Shown here: one piece after another, positions 1-11,997 of the stretch
Layout of the letters: each line of letters opens with the position of its first letter
How positions within the stretch are numbered: the stretch's first letter is position 1
Notes under the pieces: model-generated
Database searches by the model: none
Told to the model about the DNA's origin: nothing
Seen by the model: only the letters and a program-made list of their open reading frames with translations
Source: Saururus chinensis
Taxonomy: Eukaryota; Streptophyta; Magnoliopsida; Piperales; Saururaceae
Direction: 5' to 3'
NCBI GenBank assembly: GCA_035235625.1
Contig: CP141140.1
Location: 7,398,685-7,462,684, forward strand
Length of the DNA: 64,000 nt
Position numbers and translations under genes: made by a program

Positions 1-826
1 GTACCCGACCCGACTCTAGGTAAGGTTAGGGTCAGGGTTTAAACTTTTGACTCGTTTTAAATTTAGGGTCAGGTTATAACCCGACTTTTACTTGACTACA
101 AATTTTGTTGTATTCATTATTCATCCTCTCTCTTTCGTAAGGATACATCACACACTAAATTTAGTTTTGTGGTAAATGTCTTACAATTATAATATGGAGC
201 AGGTTAGAAACATGTAACTAGATATGTGGATAATAAAGCTCGATGATGGACACTTTTCAGAGGAAAAAAATTATAATCAAGTGTCATTGGTTGCAAATGA
301 GGGTAAGGTTATGAACAACCATAAAGAAGTAATTATTGAAATTATAAAATTAAGATATGCTAAAATATATGATCCTCTCTGGCTATCAAAGAAATAATGT
401 TTAATTTATTTTGCGTTGGTTTATAGAAATCTAAGTGGGTTGCTCATGAGTAAACAAACGTTAAAGATTTGTTTTGTTATCATTCTCTTAGAATGAAGGA
501 AATGCAAGATTATACCTCTAAGGTCTTCGTTGATGGCTACTACAAAAAAATATCATCCATAAATTAACCAAAGAACCAAATATTACAAATTAATATTGTA
601 ATGCATTTAATTTCATTTGTGTTTGCCCTTTACAAAGAGAATGTATATAATACGAATTTAACAAAAAAATTGAGAAAAAAAATAGAGTTACCCACATACC
701 TGACCCGATCCGACTCAAGTAATATTAGGGTTTAAATTTTTAACCCGATTTAAAAATAACATCGGGTCATGACCTGACCTGATGTCATTGAGGGTTAAGG
801 CCAACATGACCCGATTCCCAGCCCTA
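1..826. mobile_element. End of a hAT-like DNA element, cut by the window start
   Basis: The right edge at 817-826 reads, on the minus strand, TAGGGCTGGGAATCGGGT, which is the style of terminal repeat seen in many plant hAT elements. The ends are rich in GACCCGA/TCGGGTC words, which are typical hAT subterminal repeats. A segment at 2-60 recurs in direct orientation near 697-765, so the two ends share subterminal sequence. The left terminus lies outside the window, so no target-site duplication can be checked. No transposase reading frame is recognisable between the ends. Class assignment is inference. Confidence 0.5.
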
Positions 827-1261
827 CGTGCATAACCCTAAGATCACCTCAACTTTCCCTAAAATGGTTTTCCTACCTTTGAAGATCTTCACGAATTGCC
901 AAAGAATGCAAATACATGAGGGGCAAGGACCTATAAGAGATAATTCAGAATCTAGCCTAATCCCCGTGGTGTGGGGTAGTATGTGAAGGATGCGTGAGTT
1001 CTTACCTATCCCAAAAAAAAAAAGGAAAAATAGAAATAGTTGCAACTTAAAGACAGCTATTAGTCACCATTTTTACCAGAATGCAGCAATACCTGAGCAC
1101 CATAAACCTAACATATGAATCAAACAGAAGCAACGCTGAATAGGCTAAGAAAAGCTAATTGCATTTTTGTTCGTAGAGCGGGATAGTTACAAAGTACACC
1201 TCAAAGAGTAATGTGCAATATATTTCTCTACAGAATGAGAGGGAAGGCAGTCATCTAGATA
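827..1261. other. Intergenic spacer and 3' flank of the aminotransferase gene
   Basis: No gene is supported here. The part next to 1261 should hold the 3' UTR of the minus-strand aminotransferase. An A-rich run lies at about 1012-1030. Confidence 0.5.
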
Positions 1262-2946
1262 TTAAATTCTGGAAGGAATCAACGGCGTGTTGTTCTGCAG
1301 ATAAGCAGCAGCTGCTGCCACACCACTTCCTAGCTTAACTGGGTAACCCACGTCTTTGAGAACCATCTCCACCCCACTCAAGCACCCCAGCAATTGAAGC
1401 TGCACAAATTAAAGAAAGGCAATGGTAATTCAATACTTACCTTGTATCAAATAAATTATGCCCACAAAAGATACTACTCATATGATATACTTTCTGAGAA
1501 ATTCGTGACGTCAATTTATTAGTGTGTTCAGATTATGGTCAGATGGCAAGAGATGGAGAAACATGCCTCGTTAAGGCTGCCCAGATGCCCTATTCTGAAC
1601 ACCCTCCCTGCGACCTTATTCAGCCCCAAGCCCAAGCTGAGATTATATCTCTTCCACGCCCTCTTAACAATTTCTGAACTGTCAATGTAAGGAGGAACAA
1701 CCACAGCTGTAACCGTATCGCTAAACCATTCTTCCTTTTGAGTGCAGTTCTTCAAACCCCAAGCTTCAACAGCATGCCTGCCAGTATCAATTTTGTTACA
1801 ATTCCATAATGATTCTTGTACATAAAGCAGATAGCAAGAATAAAGATGCCTTGTTTCATAATATAAAAAAAGAAGAAAGAAAGGATAAATATACCTTGTG
1901 GCTCTTGCCAAACGGCTGTGCCTAGATATTACATTGTCAAGTCCTTCCTCAAATATAAGATCAAGAGCTGCTCTAAGGCCATATAAGAGTTGGATGGAAG
2001 GGGTGTAGGGCCAGTAAGTTCCAAATTTGTAGAACTTCAAGTAGTCATTCCAATCAAAGAAGACCCTCACTGATTTAGCTGTTTTGGAAGCTTCAAGTGC
2101 CTTGGGGCTTGCGCATATTATACCCATTCCAGTTGGAAGAGACAGGGCTTTCTGAGAACCTGTCAATGCCACATCAATTCCCCATTCATCCATGCGGAAA
2201 TCTAGTGCGCAAATGGATGAAACTCCATCCACGAGAAGCAATGCTGGATGTCCGTAATCGTCTGTGAATCATGTTTCTACATCAGTAATGTACACAAAGC
2301 GAAATCATAACAATATTAGCATAAACTAAAAAAATAAACTCAATCATTAACTTACCTAGAATTTTCCTTACTGTTGCTAAGTTGTTGGTAACCCCTGTTG
2401 CAGTCTCATTATGAACAATACAAATGGCCTTAATTGTATGTGCAGCGTCTGCTGCAAGTTTGGATGCAAGAATGTCAAGATTGGCACCCTGACCCCATTC
2501 GCTTTCGACGACGTCCACATTAAAACCCAGGCGTTGCTGCTGATCAATCCAGAGAAGGCTGAATTGGCCAATCAAGAAAGAAACAATTCGATCTCCTGGG
2601 GATAGTGTGTTTGTCAATGCACTCTCCCAAGCGCCAGTACCTGGACCACCATAAGCATGCTCACTCGAATCAAATGGTAAAAGATCAACAAGAAAGATAA
2701 AAGGAACAGTATGCAATGATAAATTAAATCATTGAATTCACCAGTGGTGGGAATCATAAATGGAGTTCCAGAGGTGGTTTTGAAGATCTTCTTGACGTCC
2801 TCGAGGAGAGTTTTGGTCATAGCCGGCACTGCGGGGGAGCGGTAGTCCTCATTGTTTCGGTTCATGGCACGGATAACAGGCTCTGGGATATTGACAGGTC
2901 CAGGAACGAAGAGGTGATTCCTCCCTGGTCCATAGACGTAGTCCAT
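1262..2946 (-). CDS. AGT1: Serine--glyoxylate aminotransferase (peroxisomal, photorespiratory)
   Basis: Converts serine plus glyoxylate to hydroxypyruvate plus glycine in the leaf peroxisome, the amino-donor step of photorespiration; PLP-dependent, class V aminotransferase fold. Five exons: 2946-2742, 2640-2356, 2261-1895, 1777-1567, 1399-1262; total 1206 nt, 401 aa, the same length as Arabidopsis AGT1 as I recall it. The start is set by the family N-terminus MDYVYGPGRNHLFVPGPV. The PLP lysine is K201 in the motif TGSQKALSLPTG. The protein ends in SRI, a type 1 peroxisomal targeting signal. Introns 1-3 are GT-AG; the last intron (1566-1400) uses a GC donor (GAG|GCATGT), and only that junction joins NE to LQLLG as in the family. 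A TATA box lies about 75 bp upstream of the ATG. Identification is very secure. Confidence 0.97.
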
Positions 2947-3018
2947 TGCTGCCTTCAACAAAATAAATTCGGTCACTGTTGACCCTCCAAATGCCCCACC
3001 TAGAGAAGTACCTCATTA

Positions 3019-3027
3019 CTTATATAA
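3019..3027 (-). promoter_or_regulatory. TATA box of the serine--glyoxylate aminotransferase gene
   Basis: The minus strand reads TTATATAAG here, 73-81 bp upstream of the start codon at 2946. That predicts a transcription start near 2990 and a 5' UTR of roughly 45 nt. It is a good match to a plant TATA box at a sensible distance, but no transcript data support it. Confidence 0.6.
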
Positions 3028-3055
3028 CCTTTTATTTTCTCATTATTATAATATA

Positions 3056-3239
3056 CTCCCTCCTATCTATTTAGAAAAGTCTGTGGTTTTTATTGAATGG
3101 TGAAACACATCAACAAGAAAAGGAAAAATAAGCTTATGATATTTTTTAACTAGATTATTTAAATTTAACAAAATAAAGTTATTAATATAAAATAATTTTT
3201 TTTTACTAAATAAAATTATTAATATATAACGAAGGGAGC
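3056..3239. mobile_element. Stowaway-like MITE (CTCCCTCC family)
   Basis: It begins with TA then CTCCCTCC at 3054-3063 and ends with GAAGGGAGCA, the inverted partner. The body is AT-rich and carries the family words found in sister copies elsewhere in this window: TTTTTATTGAAT, AAATTTAACAAAAT, and GTTATTAATAT. The ends and TA target fit Tc1/mariner-derived Stowaway MITEs. It sits about 30 bp upstream of the TATA box of the aminotransferase gene. The right TA target base pair is not intact. Confidence 0.65.
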
Positions 3240-5149
3240 AATGACACGTCTTAAGGGAATGGACAACCTCATAACTGTTTCACAAACGTGAAGGTAAAGT
3301 AATACTCCATTTTTTAAATACTCTCTTGTTTCCAAATGCTTGTCTACGCAGTTCTCATCGACAAAAAAATCATCAAAAAGGGCATCCTAAAACGTGAAGC
3401 TCCATCTAGTTACTAAAACGTGATTCCTCATAGATGAAAACACCAGAGAGGCCAATATTTGAAACATGCGTGCAGCGCATCAATTAAAAGAGCAGACAAG
3501 AGTCTAGTTGCCCGTTAGTTCTATAGTAGAACAAGCTTTTGGTGTGGCCAAAAAATGAATGAAAAAACTTTCCCCATATATATATATAACGAGATAGAAG
3601 TTTGCCAAAAAAATATTCTGTAACAAAAAAAAAAACAAACACGCAAACTGATGCTTTCAGGATTGGCCCAATGATCATCATTTATGTATATGAAGCCTCG
3701 TTTGCAACCCGGTCAGGTGCTTCCGTCCATTAGTAGGTGAAGTGAGAGCTATTGGGCAACACAGAAAGCAAATTTTTTACGTTAACCAGGAGGGCCGGCC
3801 GAGGTACTCTTACCAGGCCAGAAGCCATATTCTAAAGATAGGCGCAGCGGTATTAGCTAATATTGCACCAAAGCAAAGCATGGTAGTTATAGGAAGATGA
3901 GAAGTGGAGACTGATGTATTAAGCAGACATAAGGAATGCAATAAAGGAGTATTCACCAGAAGCTTCAATACTGTTCTGTAATTAGAGTACCTTTTAGGAG
4001 ATTCCGCAAAGTGAATAGGCAAAAGACAAGGAGCTCCAACTATGGTGGATGGCCAGGAAAGAGCAGTGAGCCAAGTGCTTTAAAGGAGGTCCAGAATTCA
4101 GTAACAAATAGCCGACGAGGTCGACCACCTAAACTTCCCACGTGGCAGATAAGGATCCCCGGCAGAAATCATGCGGACCAGGATCAATCAAGACATTGAA
4201 ACTAAAATAAAATTGATCAAATAACACATACTCAAATAATTTCATCAAATAAATAACAGTTAAGAAAGAAATATTTAGCAGAGGAAAAGGATGTTGTCTT
4301 AAAATTAAGAAAGAAAATTGATAAAGAGAGATATTACCAGTGGCTGGAGAAGGATGAGGATGAAACAGGGGGAAGAGAAGGAAAGATAGCATCCGATGGA
4401 TAACGGTCTTTCAGCCACAGCTTCGGTTCAGCTCACAGAGATGGAGCCACCCGACCCACGTAGTACTTGTCTTTTTATTTCCTTTTTCTTCCTTGTCATT
4501 CATTTTATTTTTCTAAGGCTTCGGGGTGGTGGCGTTTTGGCAGTTTTAGAAGAACTCATTTGGTGAGCAGCTAAATGATCGTCATGTGGTCAAGTGTTGA
4601 GGAATCAGTAGTCAGGAGTAAATTGTAGCTTCACTAATGAGACCATTTTCATTTTACCTTCACAACAAACTGTAAAAAGGAAGCATTATCAACAATTTTT
4701 TGGCATTTTTGACTTGAAAGAAAAATGAGGAGCTTAGAGGCCACTTTGGCTTTTGGAGGGAGAGGTAATTATTCAGTGCTCCCAGGGCGTCCTCCGAAAT
4801 AGCCTTCCACTTTATGGGAGCTGGAAGTCATCAAGATCAATCGTGCATACGTTTCCGCATGTGCATAAAGTAGGATGATCGATGGTACTCACGCTAATAT
4901 ACACGCATCATCAATCTTAGTAATCAACTACTCATGTAAAGTGGGAGGATATCTCAAAGGATACTCTGTTCTCTTTGAGAGGGGAGTTCTACTTTGTTCC
5001 ATTCTCATCAAAACTTCGGTCATTGTCTCCCATTTCTTTTTTACCCTACATTTTTTTATTAAAATCTCCCTCATCTCCCATATTTAAAAAGTTTTTACCC
5101 CACTTTCTCTTCCTTCACCGGCTTGGGTTTGGTTATCGGTGACAGAGGC
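3240..5149. other. Intergenic spacer upstream of the aminotransferase gene
   Basis: No convincing gene. Short open frames on the minus strand between 3810 and 4392 do not match a family I know. A possible splice donor after a short frame near 4339 (CCACTG|GTAATA) might mark an unannotated exon, but I could not join it to anything. A light-type motif pair at 4139-4154 is listed separately. A piece at about 4885-4935 resembles the palindromic MITE at 13093-13216. Confidence 0.4.
4139..4154. promoter_or_regulatory. G-box next to an I-box (possible light-response module)
   Basis: CACGTGGC at 4139-4146 is followed two bases later by GATAAGG at 4148-4154. G-box plus I-box pairs are the known light-response module of rbcS-type promoters. 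The site is about 1.19 kb upstream of the aminotransferase start codon, a gene expected to be light-induced. The distance is large and binding is not shown, so the role is inference. Confidence 0.35.
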
Positions 5150-6430
5150 CATGTACCTATACTATATATAACAACACACAAACCAACCATACGTGTTAAG
5201 GTGATTTAGATCTTTACATGGTATCAAATCCTTTCCAATGGCGACATCTTCTTCCTCTACCACTTCAAGCACTTCTCCATCTTCCATGGCTGCCCCTATC
5301 CATAATCCCCCTCCACAACCCCGTGCCTTTACTTTTACCATTACAAATATTACTCACTATGACCTGTTGAAACTTGACTGCACCTACTATTTACTTCGGA
5401 AGACTCAGTTTCTTCATGTTCTGCAAAGCCAAGATGTCTTGTGTTTTATTAATGGAAGCAATCCTCCACCTCCTATGCATCTTCTCACTTCCGATGGTGT
5501 TCCCTCCTCCCCCATTAATCTAGCCTACTCCTCTTGATTTAAAGTTGGATCATGGCTACTCTTTCCCCGAGAGGATGTCTTGTGTTTTGTGATGGAAGCA
5601 ATCCTCCACCTCTCATCACTCTTCTGATGGTATTCCCTCCTCCTCCATTAATCCAGCCTACTCTTGATTTAAAGTTGGATTATGGCTACTCTTTCCTTGA
5701 GCGTTCTCCGTCAAATGTGTGACGTGGAGATGTCCCACTCCATGTGGAGCTCTATGGAACGGTTGTATGCATCGGCTTCCCAAAGTTATATCATGCAACT
5801 CCCGCCGCCAACATTGCCAACAAGTAGCCCTCCTCCAACACTAATGGTGGCCATCCTAAAGGTAAACACAATAACTCTTATAGTGGTGGTCGTGGTCGTA
5901 ATCAAAATTTCAATGCCTCCTCTGCCCCCTCGCACCAACAACAATGGCTCCCTTGCCCCTCAAGTGCCCGAGCAATAAAGATCATGCTTTTCAGCCCCTT
6001 GCCCCTACCACGCTGGCCTTCCATGCCTTCGGCTCCTCTAATTCACTGTGGTATCCTGATTTCGGCCACACTAACCACTTGGTGAATTATATTTTTGTGC
6101 TCAATGAGTATTCTCCTTATCAGGGAACAAATCATGTTTTGGTTGGAAATGGTTCAGGTTTGCCTATATCTCATTCTGGTTCTTCTCCGTTATCTTCTTC
6201 TGTGACCCTACATGATGTCTTATGTGTTCCTGGCCTCATCAAGAATTTATTATCCATTTCTAAGCTTACATCATGATTGCATTGTTATAGTTACCTCAAG
6301 TGGTTATGTTGTAGAGGACTGGACAACGGGAAACTCTCTTATGCAGGGACCGAGTAGGCATGGCTTATACCAGTAGTTGAGAGTTTCGAATAAGGTGTCA
6401 CCAACCTATTTCATAGGAGAATGGGCCTCT

Positions 6431-8369
6431 TGTAACGACCCGAGCCGAGCCGGGTCCACAAAATCACAATTAGAAAAAAAAAAATTTCGTTAAGCCAGGA
6501 ATCATTGTCTGTGTGCGAGAGGTACAACGTTCGTCTACGCACTATGGAGCATTAAGGCTTCCTTGTACGTAGACTTAGGTTGTAACGACCATTTATACGT
6601 AACGAAGCTTCATCATTCGTCGCATGTAAAACAGAATAAAATATATTATTTATAATGATTTGGATTGGGCCAACGTTGCATTGCCGTTGGTTGCCTACGT
6701 ATATATTGGATATTATTCCAATACGATCGGATCCGAACGTAATTCTGCCTAATGGCTACTACATACAACAAGCATCACAAAATTATATATGTATAACATA
6801 CGTATCTCCAAATATTTAATTGGAGTATACAAAAACTCGTCATAAATCGGAGTCAAGCGGAAGTTAACGAAATCGTACATCTCGCTCTACCACAGAGCGG
6901 GATTGAAAATAACATACACATATCTCGCTCCATTACTGAATTGAGACTGAGCACATCAACCGACTTGCTCTATCACTGAGCCGAGACCGGACACACACAT
7001 CACACGTCTTGCTCTACCCTAAAGCAAGACATCACACTTCATAACATATAAGCGTACATCATAGCATATAAGCTCACATCATGGCATAACACACATCATG
7101 GCATATAAACACGTATCATGACATAACACACATCATGACATATAAACACGTATCATGGCATAACACACATCATGACATAATTAAAACGGGAGATCAGAAA
7201 AGCTTACTGCCCTCATGTCTCGTATGATAGCGGTATACGGAGTTGCTCATATAAGCATCCTCCCCTTTTAGATCCGAAAATATTAGACGAAGCTTCCTCT
7301 AGCCTCCATACGTTCTTCGTCTTGTACCGAAAGACTACGTATAAATATTCTCCTTACCGGAGACTCTTCTCGTTTTCTATGCCCATGAGCGGCGAATAGA
7401 ACCTCCCATACTCTGGATTACTTCTCTTGATGTAGCTCAATAACTTCGGACAGAACCTCGTCTTGCTTCGGGCCCCTATTTCTTGTTCGGTGCTCGAGGA
7501 TAACGGGCGGAGCCTCTCCTTGTCTCGGGGCATTTCCTCCTTATACGGTTGCCGAATCAAAGAACGGACCTCTCCATAGTGTAGAACATACTCGATTTAG
7601 TCAAGAACACCTCTTGGATGGACTAAATCAGAGTTAGGACGCTTAAGAACAGAGAGAAAGAAGTTTGTCGGTGCTTGGGCAGAACCTCTCCTTGTCTCGA
7701 GGCATTTCTTCCTTATACGGTCTCCGAATCGAAGAAAGGACCACTCCATCGCGTAGAGCACACTCGATTTAGTAGGGAACGGGTCTTAAACGGCTTTAAT
7801 CGGCCTCAGAACGGTCAGAAACAGGGGAGGAGAAGAACTGACTGAAAATGGAACGAAATGGGGTTTATATAGACCCCCGAGCCGCCGAAACTGCGGCGCC
7901 GCTGTTTCGGTGGCGGCGCCCGTGGAAAGCGCATGGCTCGCACCCATACGCGGTTTCGCGCACCCGCCGCGACGCGATTCCGCGGGCGCGCCTCGCGCCG
8001 CGCCAGCCTATTTTCCATTTTTTTTTTATTCTTAAACTTTCAAACACGCTTATCTCCCTACCCCGGATTCGGATTCACGCGTTCTAGGTACCGTTGGACT
8101 TGTATAGATGAGCCCTTTGATACAAACCCACTTAAAGCTATAAATCATACTATTTCCAAGTGGGTTCGCCTATTTTCTACGCTCGTCGAGGTCGTAATTT
8201 CCGGTCCAGATCTCCGTTTTGCACATTCTTTGAATCGTTACGCTCGTTATGCTAAGCTCTACCTAGCTACGGGTATTTCATCTAATGAAACTCCTTAACA
8301 TTAATCTCAAATTACCGAATTACCCTTAACCCTCCCGGGTTAAGCGTTACCGAAAAATGGGTCGTTACA
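6431..8369 (-). mobile_element. Solo LTR (Ty3/gypsy-like) inserted in the copia element
   Basis: The 1939-bp insert starts TGTAACGACCC and ends GGGTCGTTACA, the TG...CA ends and short inverted repeats of an LTR. It is flanked by a perfect 5-bp duplication CCTCT (6426-6430 and 8370-8374), the size made by LTR-retrotransposon integrases. It holds no coding domain, so it is best read as a solo LTR left by recombination. TGTAACGACCC starts are common among plant gypsy LTRs, so that superfamily is inferred. A TATA-type word (CTATATAAACC on the minus strand, about 7862-7873) downstream of a GC-rich tract suggests its promoter points to the minus strand, antisense to the host copia element. Internal tandem repeats occur at about 7070-7180 and 7510-7775. 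Confidence 0.85.
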
Positions 8370-11309
8370 CCTCTAGATCTACTTGGCACTAGCGACTTAG
8401 CCATACTGCCCCTCCAATAATTTGTCATTTAATAAATAAGTGTGACTTGCCAATGTTCACTTCTCATAAATTTGGTTTTTGTAAAGCTTGTCAACTGGGT
8501 AAATCTCATAGGTTGCCATTTATTCCATCACAAACAAAGACTTCTAAGCCACTTGAATTAATTTTTGCATATGTTTGGGGCCCTTCACCTGTTATTTCCA
8601 CTGATGGTTTCCATTATTATCTCTTTTTAATTGATTGCTACAGTCGCTTTACATGGCCTTTTCTATTAACATTCAAATCAGAAGTCTTTGGTGTTTTCAA
8701 TCATTTTCATTGCTTTATTGTGAATTATATGGGCTAAACCATTAAAATATTTCAAAGTGATAGTGGTGGTAAATTTGTAAATAGTTTTAAAATTTATTTT
8801 GCTCCTCATGAGAATTTTTAAGGGCTTTCTATCCTCACACTCCCCAACAAAATGGGGTGGTCCAATGGAAGCATCGTCATATTGTAGAAACCGGTCTTAC
8901 ATTATTGGCTTATTCTTTTGTGCCTCATAAGTATTGAGACTTTGCCTTCACCACAGTCGCCAATCTTATCAATTGACTGTCATCGCCAACTATTGATCAT
9001 AAGAGTCCCTTGGAGATCCTCTTCTACTCTCACCCTGACTACAAGTCACTTCGGGTATTTGGGTGTGCATACTATCCCTATCTCCGGCCCTACAACTGTC
9101 ATAAAATAAAATCTTTGTCATCTAAATGTGTATTTCTTGGCTATCATCTAGTGTATAAGGGTTATAAATGTCTTCATATTCCCTCAGCCAAGGTATATAT
9201 CTCCCGTAATGTTATCTTTGTTGAGAGCTCTTTCCTTTTTGCAGCTTCTCCTCCTCCTATAGACCAGCCTCACCGCCCATGGCCTCTACCTTGCAGGACA
9301 TTTCGTACCCCCATCCTTGACTACCAGACTACACTACCACAACCTCCTTCCCCTCCACCCCTACTACATTAGGTTGGCACCCAATCCTTACCCACCCATG
9401 ATAATCCACCATTGTCAACCCCATTGGCCTCACCAATCTATGTCCCACCATCCTCCCCACCGCAGCTCCTCCTTCGATGGCTCCCCTACAAACCATGACC
9501 ATTCCCCTAGCCCTCTAGCCACCATTTGTTTCATGATAGAGCCTGCCTGCTACAAACCCTATGGTCAACTGTTCTATGACATGTGATCTTAAACTCAAAT
9601 CCTTTTTCTCCACTTGTCACCCACTTTGCCTTACCATTGGTTTATCCTCTCCTAGTGAGCCCACCTGCTATTCCCATGCCATCAAGCAAACCCAATGTTG
9701 TGAGGCCATGGATTTGGAATTCAACTCTCTCATTCTCAATGACACTTGGACCCTTGTTCCCCGCCCACCCCTCCAATAAGAATGTTGTGAGATGTAAATG
9801 GGTTTTCAAGCTCTAACGAAAGGCTGAAGGGTCTGTAGACCGGTACAAGGGCCGACTCATTGCCAAGGGATTCTCTAAACAAGTGGGTTTGGATTATAAT
9901 GACACTTTTAGTCCTTATCAAGCCTACTATCATTCATATGGTTCTCTCCATTGCCTTCTCGAAGGGATGGCCCAAACGCCAGTTAGATGTTTAGAATGCA
10001 TTTCTCCATGGTTTCTTGGATGAGGAGGTGTATATGCAACAACTCCTAGACTATGTATGTTGCCTCCATAAGTCTTTATATGGGCTCAAATAGGACCCGC
10101 AGGCCTGGTTTCACCAGCTTAGTTCTCTTCTTGTCCATGGGTTGTAAAGGCTCTTTTGCTAATACTTCTCTTTTTATTTACAAGGATGGTCTTCATATTA
10201 TTTATATGCTTATCTATGTCGATGATATTATTATTACGAGCAACTCATCTTCTCTCTTTCAGTGGCTAGTCTTCCAAATGGGCTTTCAATTCTCCATGAA
10301 GGATCATGACCCACTTCACTATTTTTCTCAGTGTTGAAGACTCCTACAAGGGACCCCATCTTTATCTCTCTCAAAGTAGTACATTATTGACTTACTGGTA
10401 CGTGCTAATATGGGTCATGCCAAGCCCACCATGTGCTAAGGTCTAAAGCTCTCCAAAAACACTGGTGATCTTTAAGCAAATCCCACTGAATACATAAGTC
10501 TTGTTGGTGCTCTCCAGTATGCTACCCTCACTCGCCCTGACATAGCCTTTGATGTTAATCATGCTTGTTAGTTTATGCACTCGCCCACCAACTCTCATCT
10601 TATTGCCGTCAAGCGCATCCTCCAGTATTTAAAGTTGAAAATCAACTTTAGCCTCACTTTCAAGATAAACAATCTCTCACTCTTACGACCTTCTCTGATG
10701 TTGATTGGGCTGGTTACCCAGATGATTATAGCTCCACATTTGGTTTTTTTTGTCTTTCTTGGCGATAATCTCATCTCATGGAGTGCCAATAAACAAGTCA
10801 TTGTCTCACGCTCCAGTGCCAAGTCTGAATACCATTGTCTCGTTGTCACTACTGCTGAATTTGCTTAGATACATAGTTTATGCAAGAATTGGGTGTTCCT
10901 CTTCTTTGTTCCCCACTTATTTAGTGTGATAATTTAAGTGCAATGTATATGGCTGCCAACCCTGTGTTTCATGCCTGGACAAAACACATAGAGATTGATT
11001 ATCACTTTGTTCAAAAATAGGTTGGAGAAAAATATCTTCTTATTAAATATGTTTCCACAGTTGATCAAGTAGCAAATATTCTCAACAAAGGCCTCTCTTG
11101 TTTACGTCATCAACTTCTTCGCACCAAACTCACCCTCGTTGACAAATCTGCTTAGTTTGAGGGAGGGTAATGACGTATGTGACAGCTCAGCCCATTTCCC
11201 TCTCAATGCCACCCTTGTGGACGTAATTTTGGTCAAGGATTGTATTCCAATCTTACTAAACTTCCTCACTTACCATAAATAATTTAATCTAGGATTGTTA
11301 TCTTTGATA

Positions 11310-11997
11310 CAGGGGCGGATCTAGGATTTTAATCACGGTAGTAAAAAAAATATCTAAAACTCAAGTAATTTTTTTTCTCTAGGCAAATATACATAGCTTA
11401 CCCTTTGATGAAAGATGCAGGTATGAGATTCTTAATTCCAAAATGCCAAAAGAGATTTTGCCATGTAAATATAAATCTTTTTATGGGTTTTAAGAGATAA
11501 AAAGTAAAAAAAAAACCTTAATAAAGCATGAAATAGAAGATGAAGAACCGAACCACTTGGGGGCTCGATTTCGTCCTCATAGCAACTCCCTAACTATGGA
11601 CGTTGAGGTTGAGAGAAAGAGTTTGAGAAAGAAACAAAAATGAAGAGTAGAAGTGTGAAACATGATCTCCTCTTGTGCTATTCTATTAGGGTTAGTTGGG
11701 TATAAAGATTAAAGATAATTTGATTAAAAAGGTTAATTGAATAAAAGAATTATTTAGGTTTAAGTTATTTAAACGTTGTGGGCTTTGGATTGCTTAAGAA
11801 GAGAGACTTGAATATGGGCTTGGCTGGCAAAAGAAGAGGCTGAAAAGGGATTTTGTGTTGGGCCCGTGGTCATGAAATTTTGGCATGGTGGTCAATATTT
11901 CTAGCCTAAATTTATTAGGTCTATCTAATAGATTTTAACAAAGGGGGTTGTGAAAGAATGCCAAATATCAGGGCCTTTGAACGTGGATCCGCCACTG
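11310..11997. mobile_element. Non-autonomous hAT (Tip100-like) element in the copia 3' LTR
   Basis: The 688-bp insert begins CAGGGGCGGATCTAGG and ends GTGGATCCGCCACTG, inverted repeats very like those of Tip100-type hAT elements (CAGGGGCGGAGCC). A perfect 8-bp target duplication CTTTGATA flanks it (11302-11309 and 11998-12005), the size hAT transposases make. It encodes no transposase. It splits the 3' LTR of the copia element, so it came in after that insertion. Confidence 0.92.

Noticed and set aside
3810-4392. Short minus-strand frames with possible splice donors
   Set aside because: I could not join them into a frame resembling any protein; a 5' leader exon of the aminotransferase was considered, but a TATA box at 3019-3027 makes it unnecessary.
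7030-7190. Regular repeats that might suggest a CRISPR array
   Set aside because: They are imperfect tandem repeats without unique spacers, inside a plant LTR.
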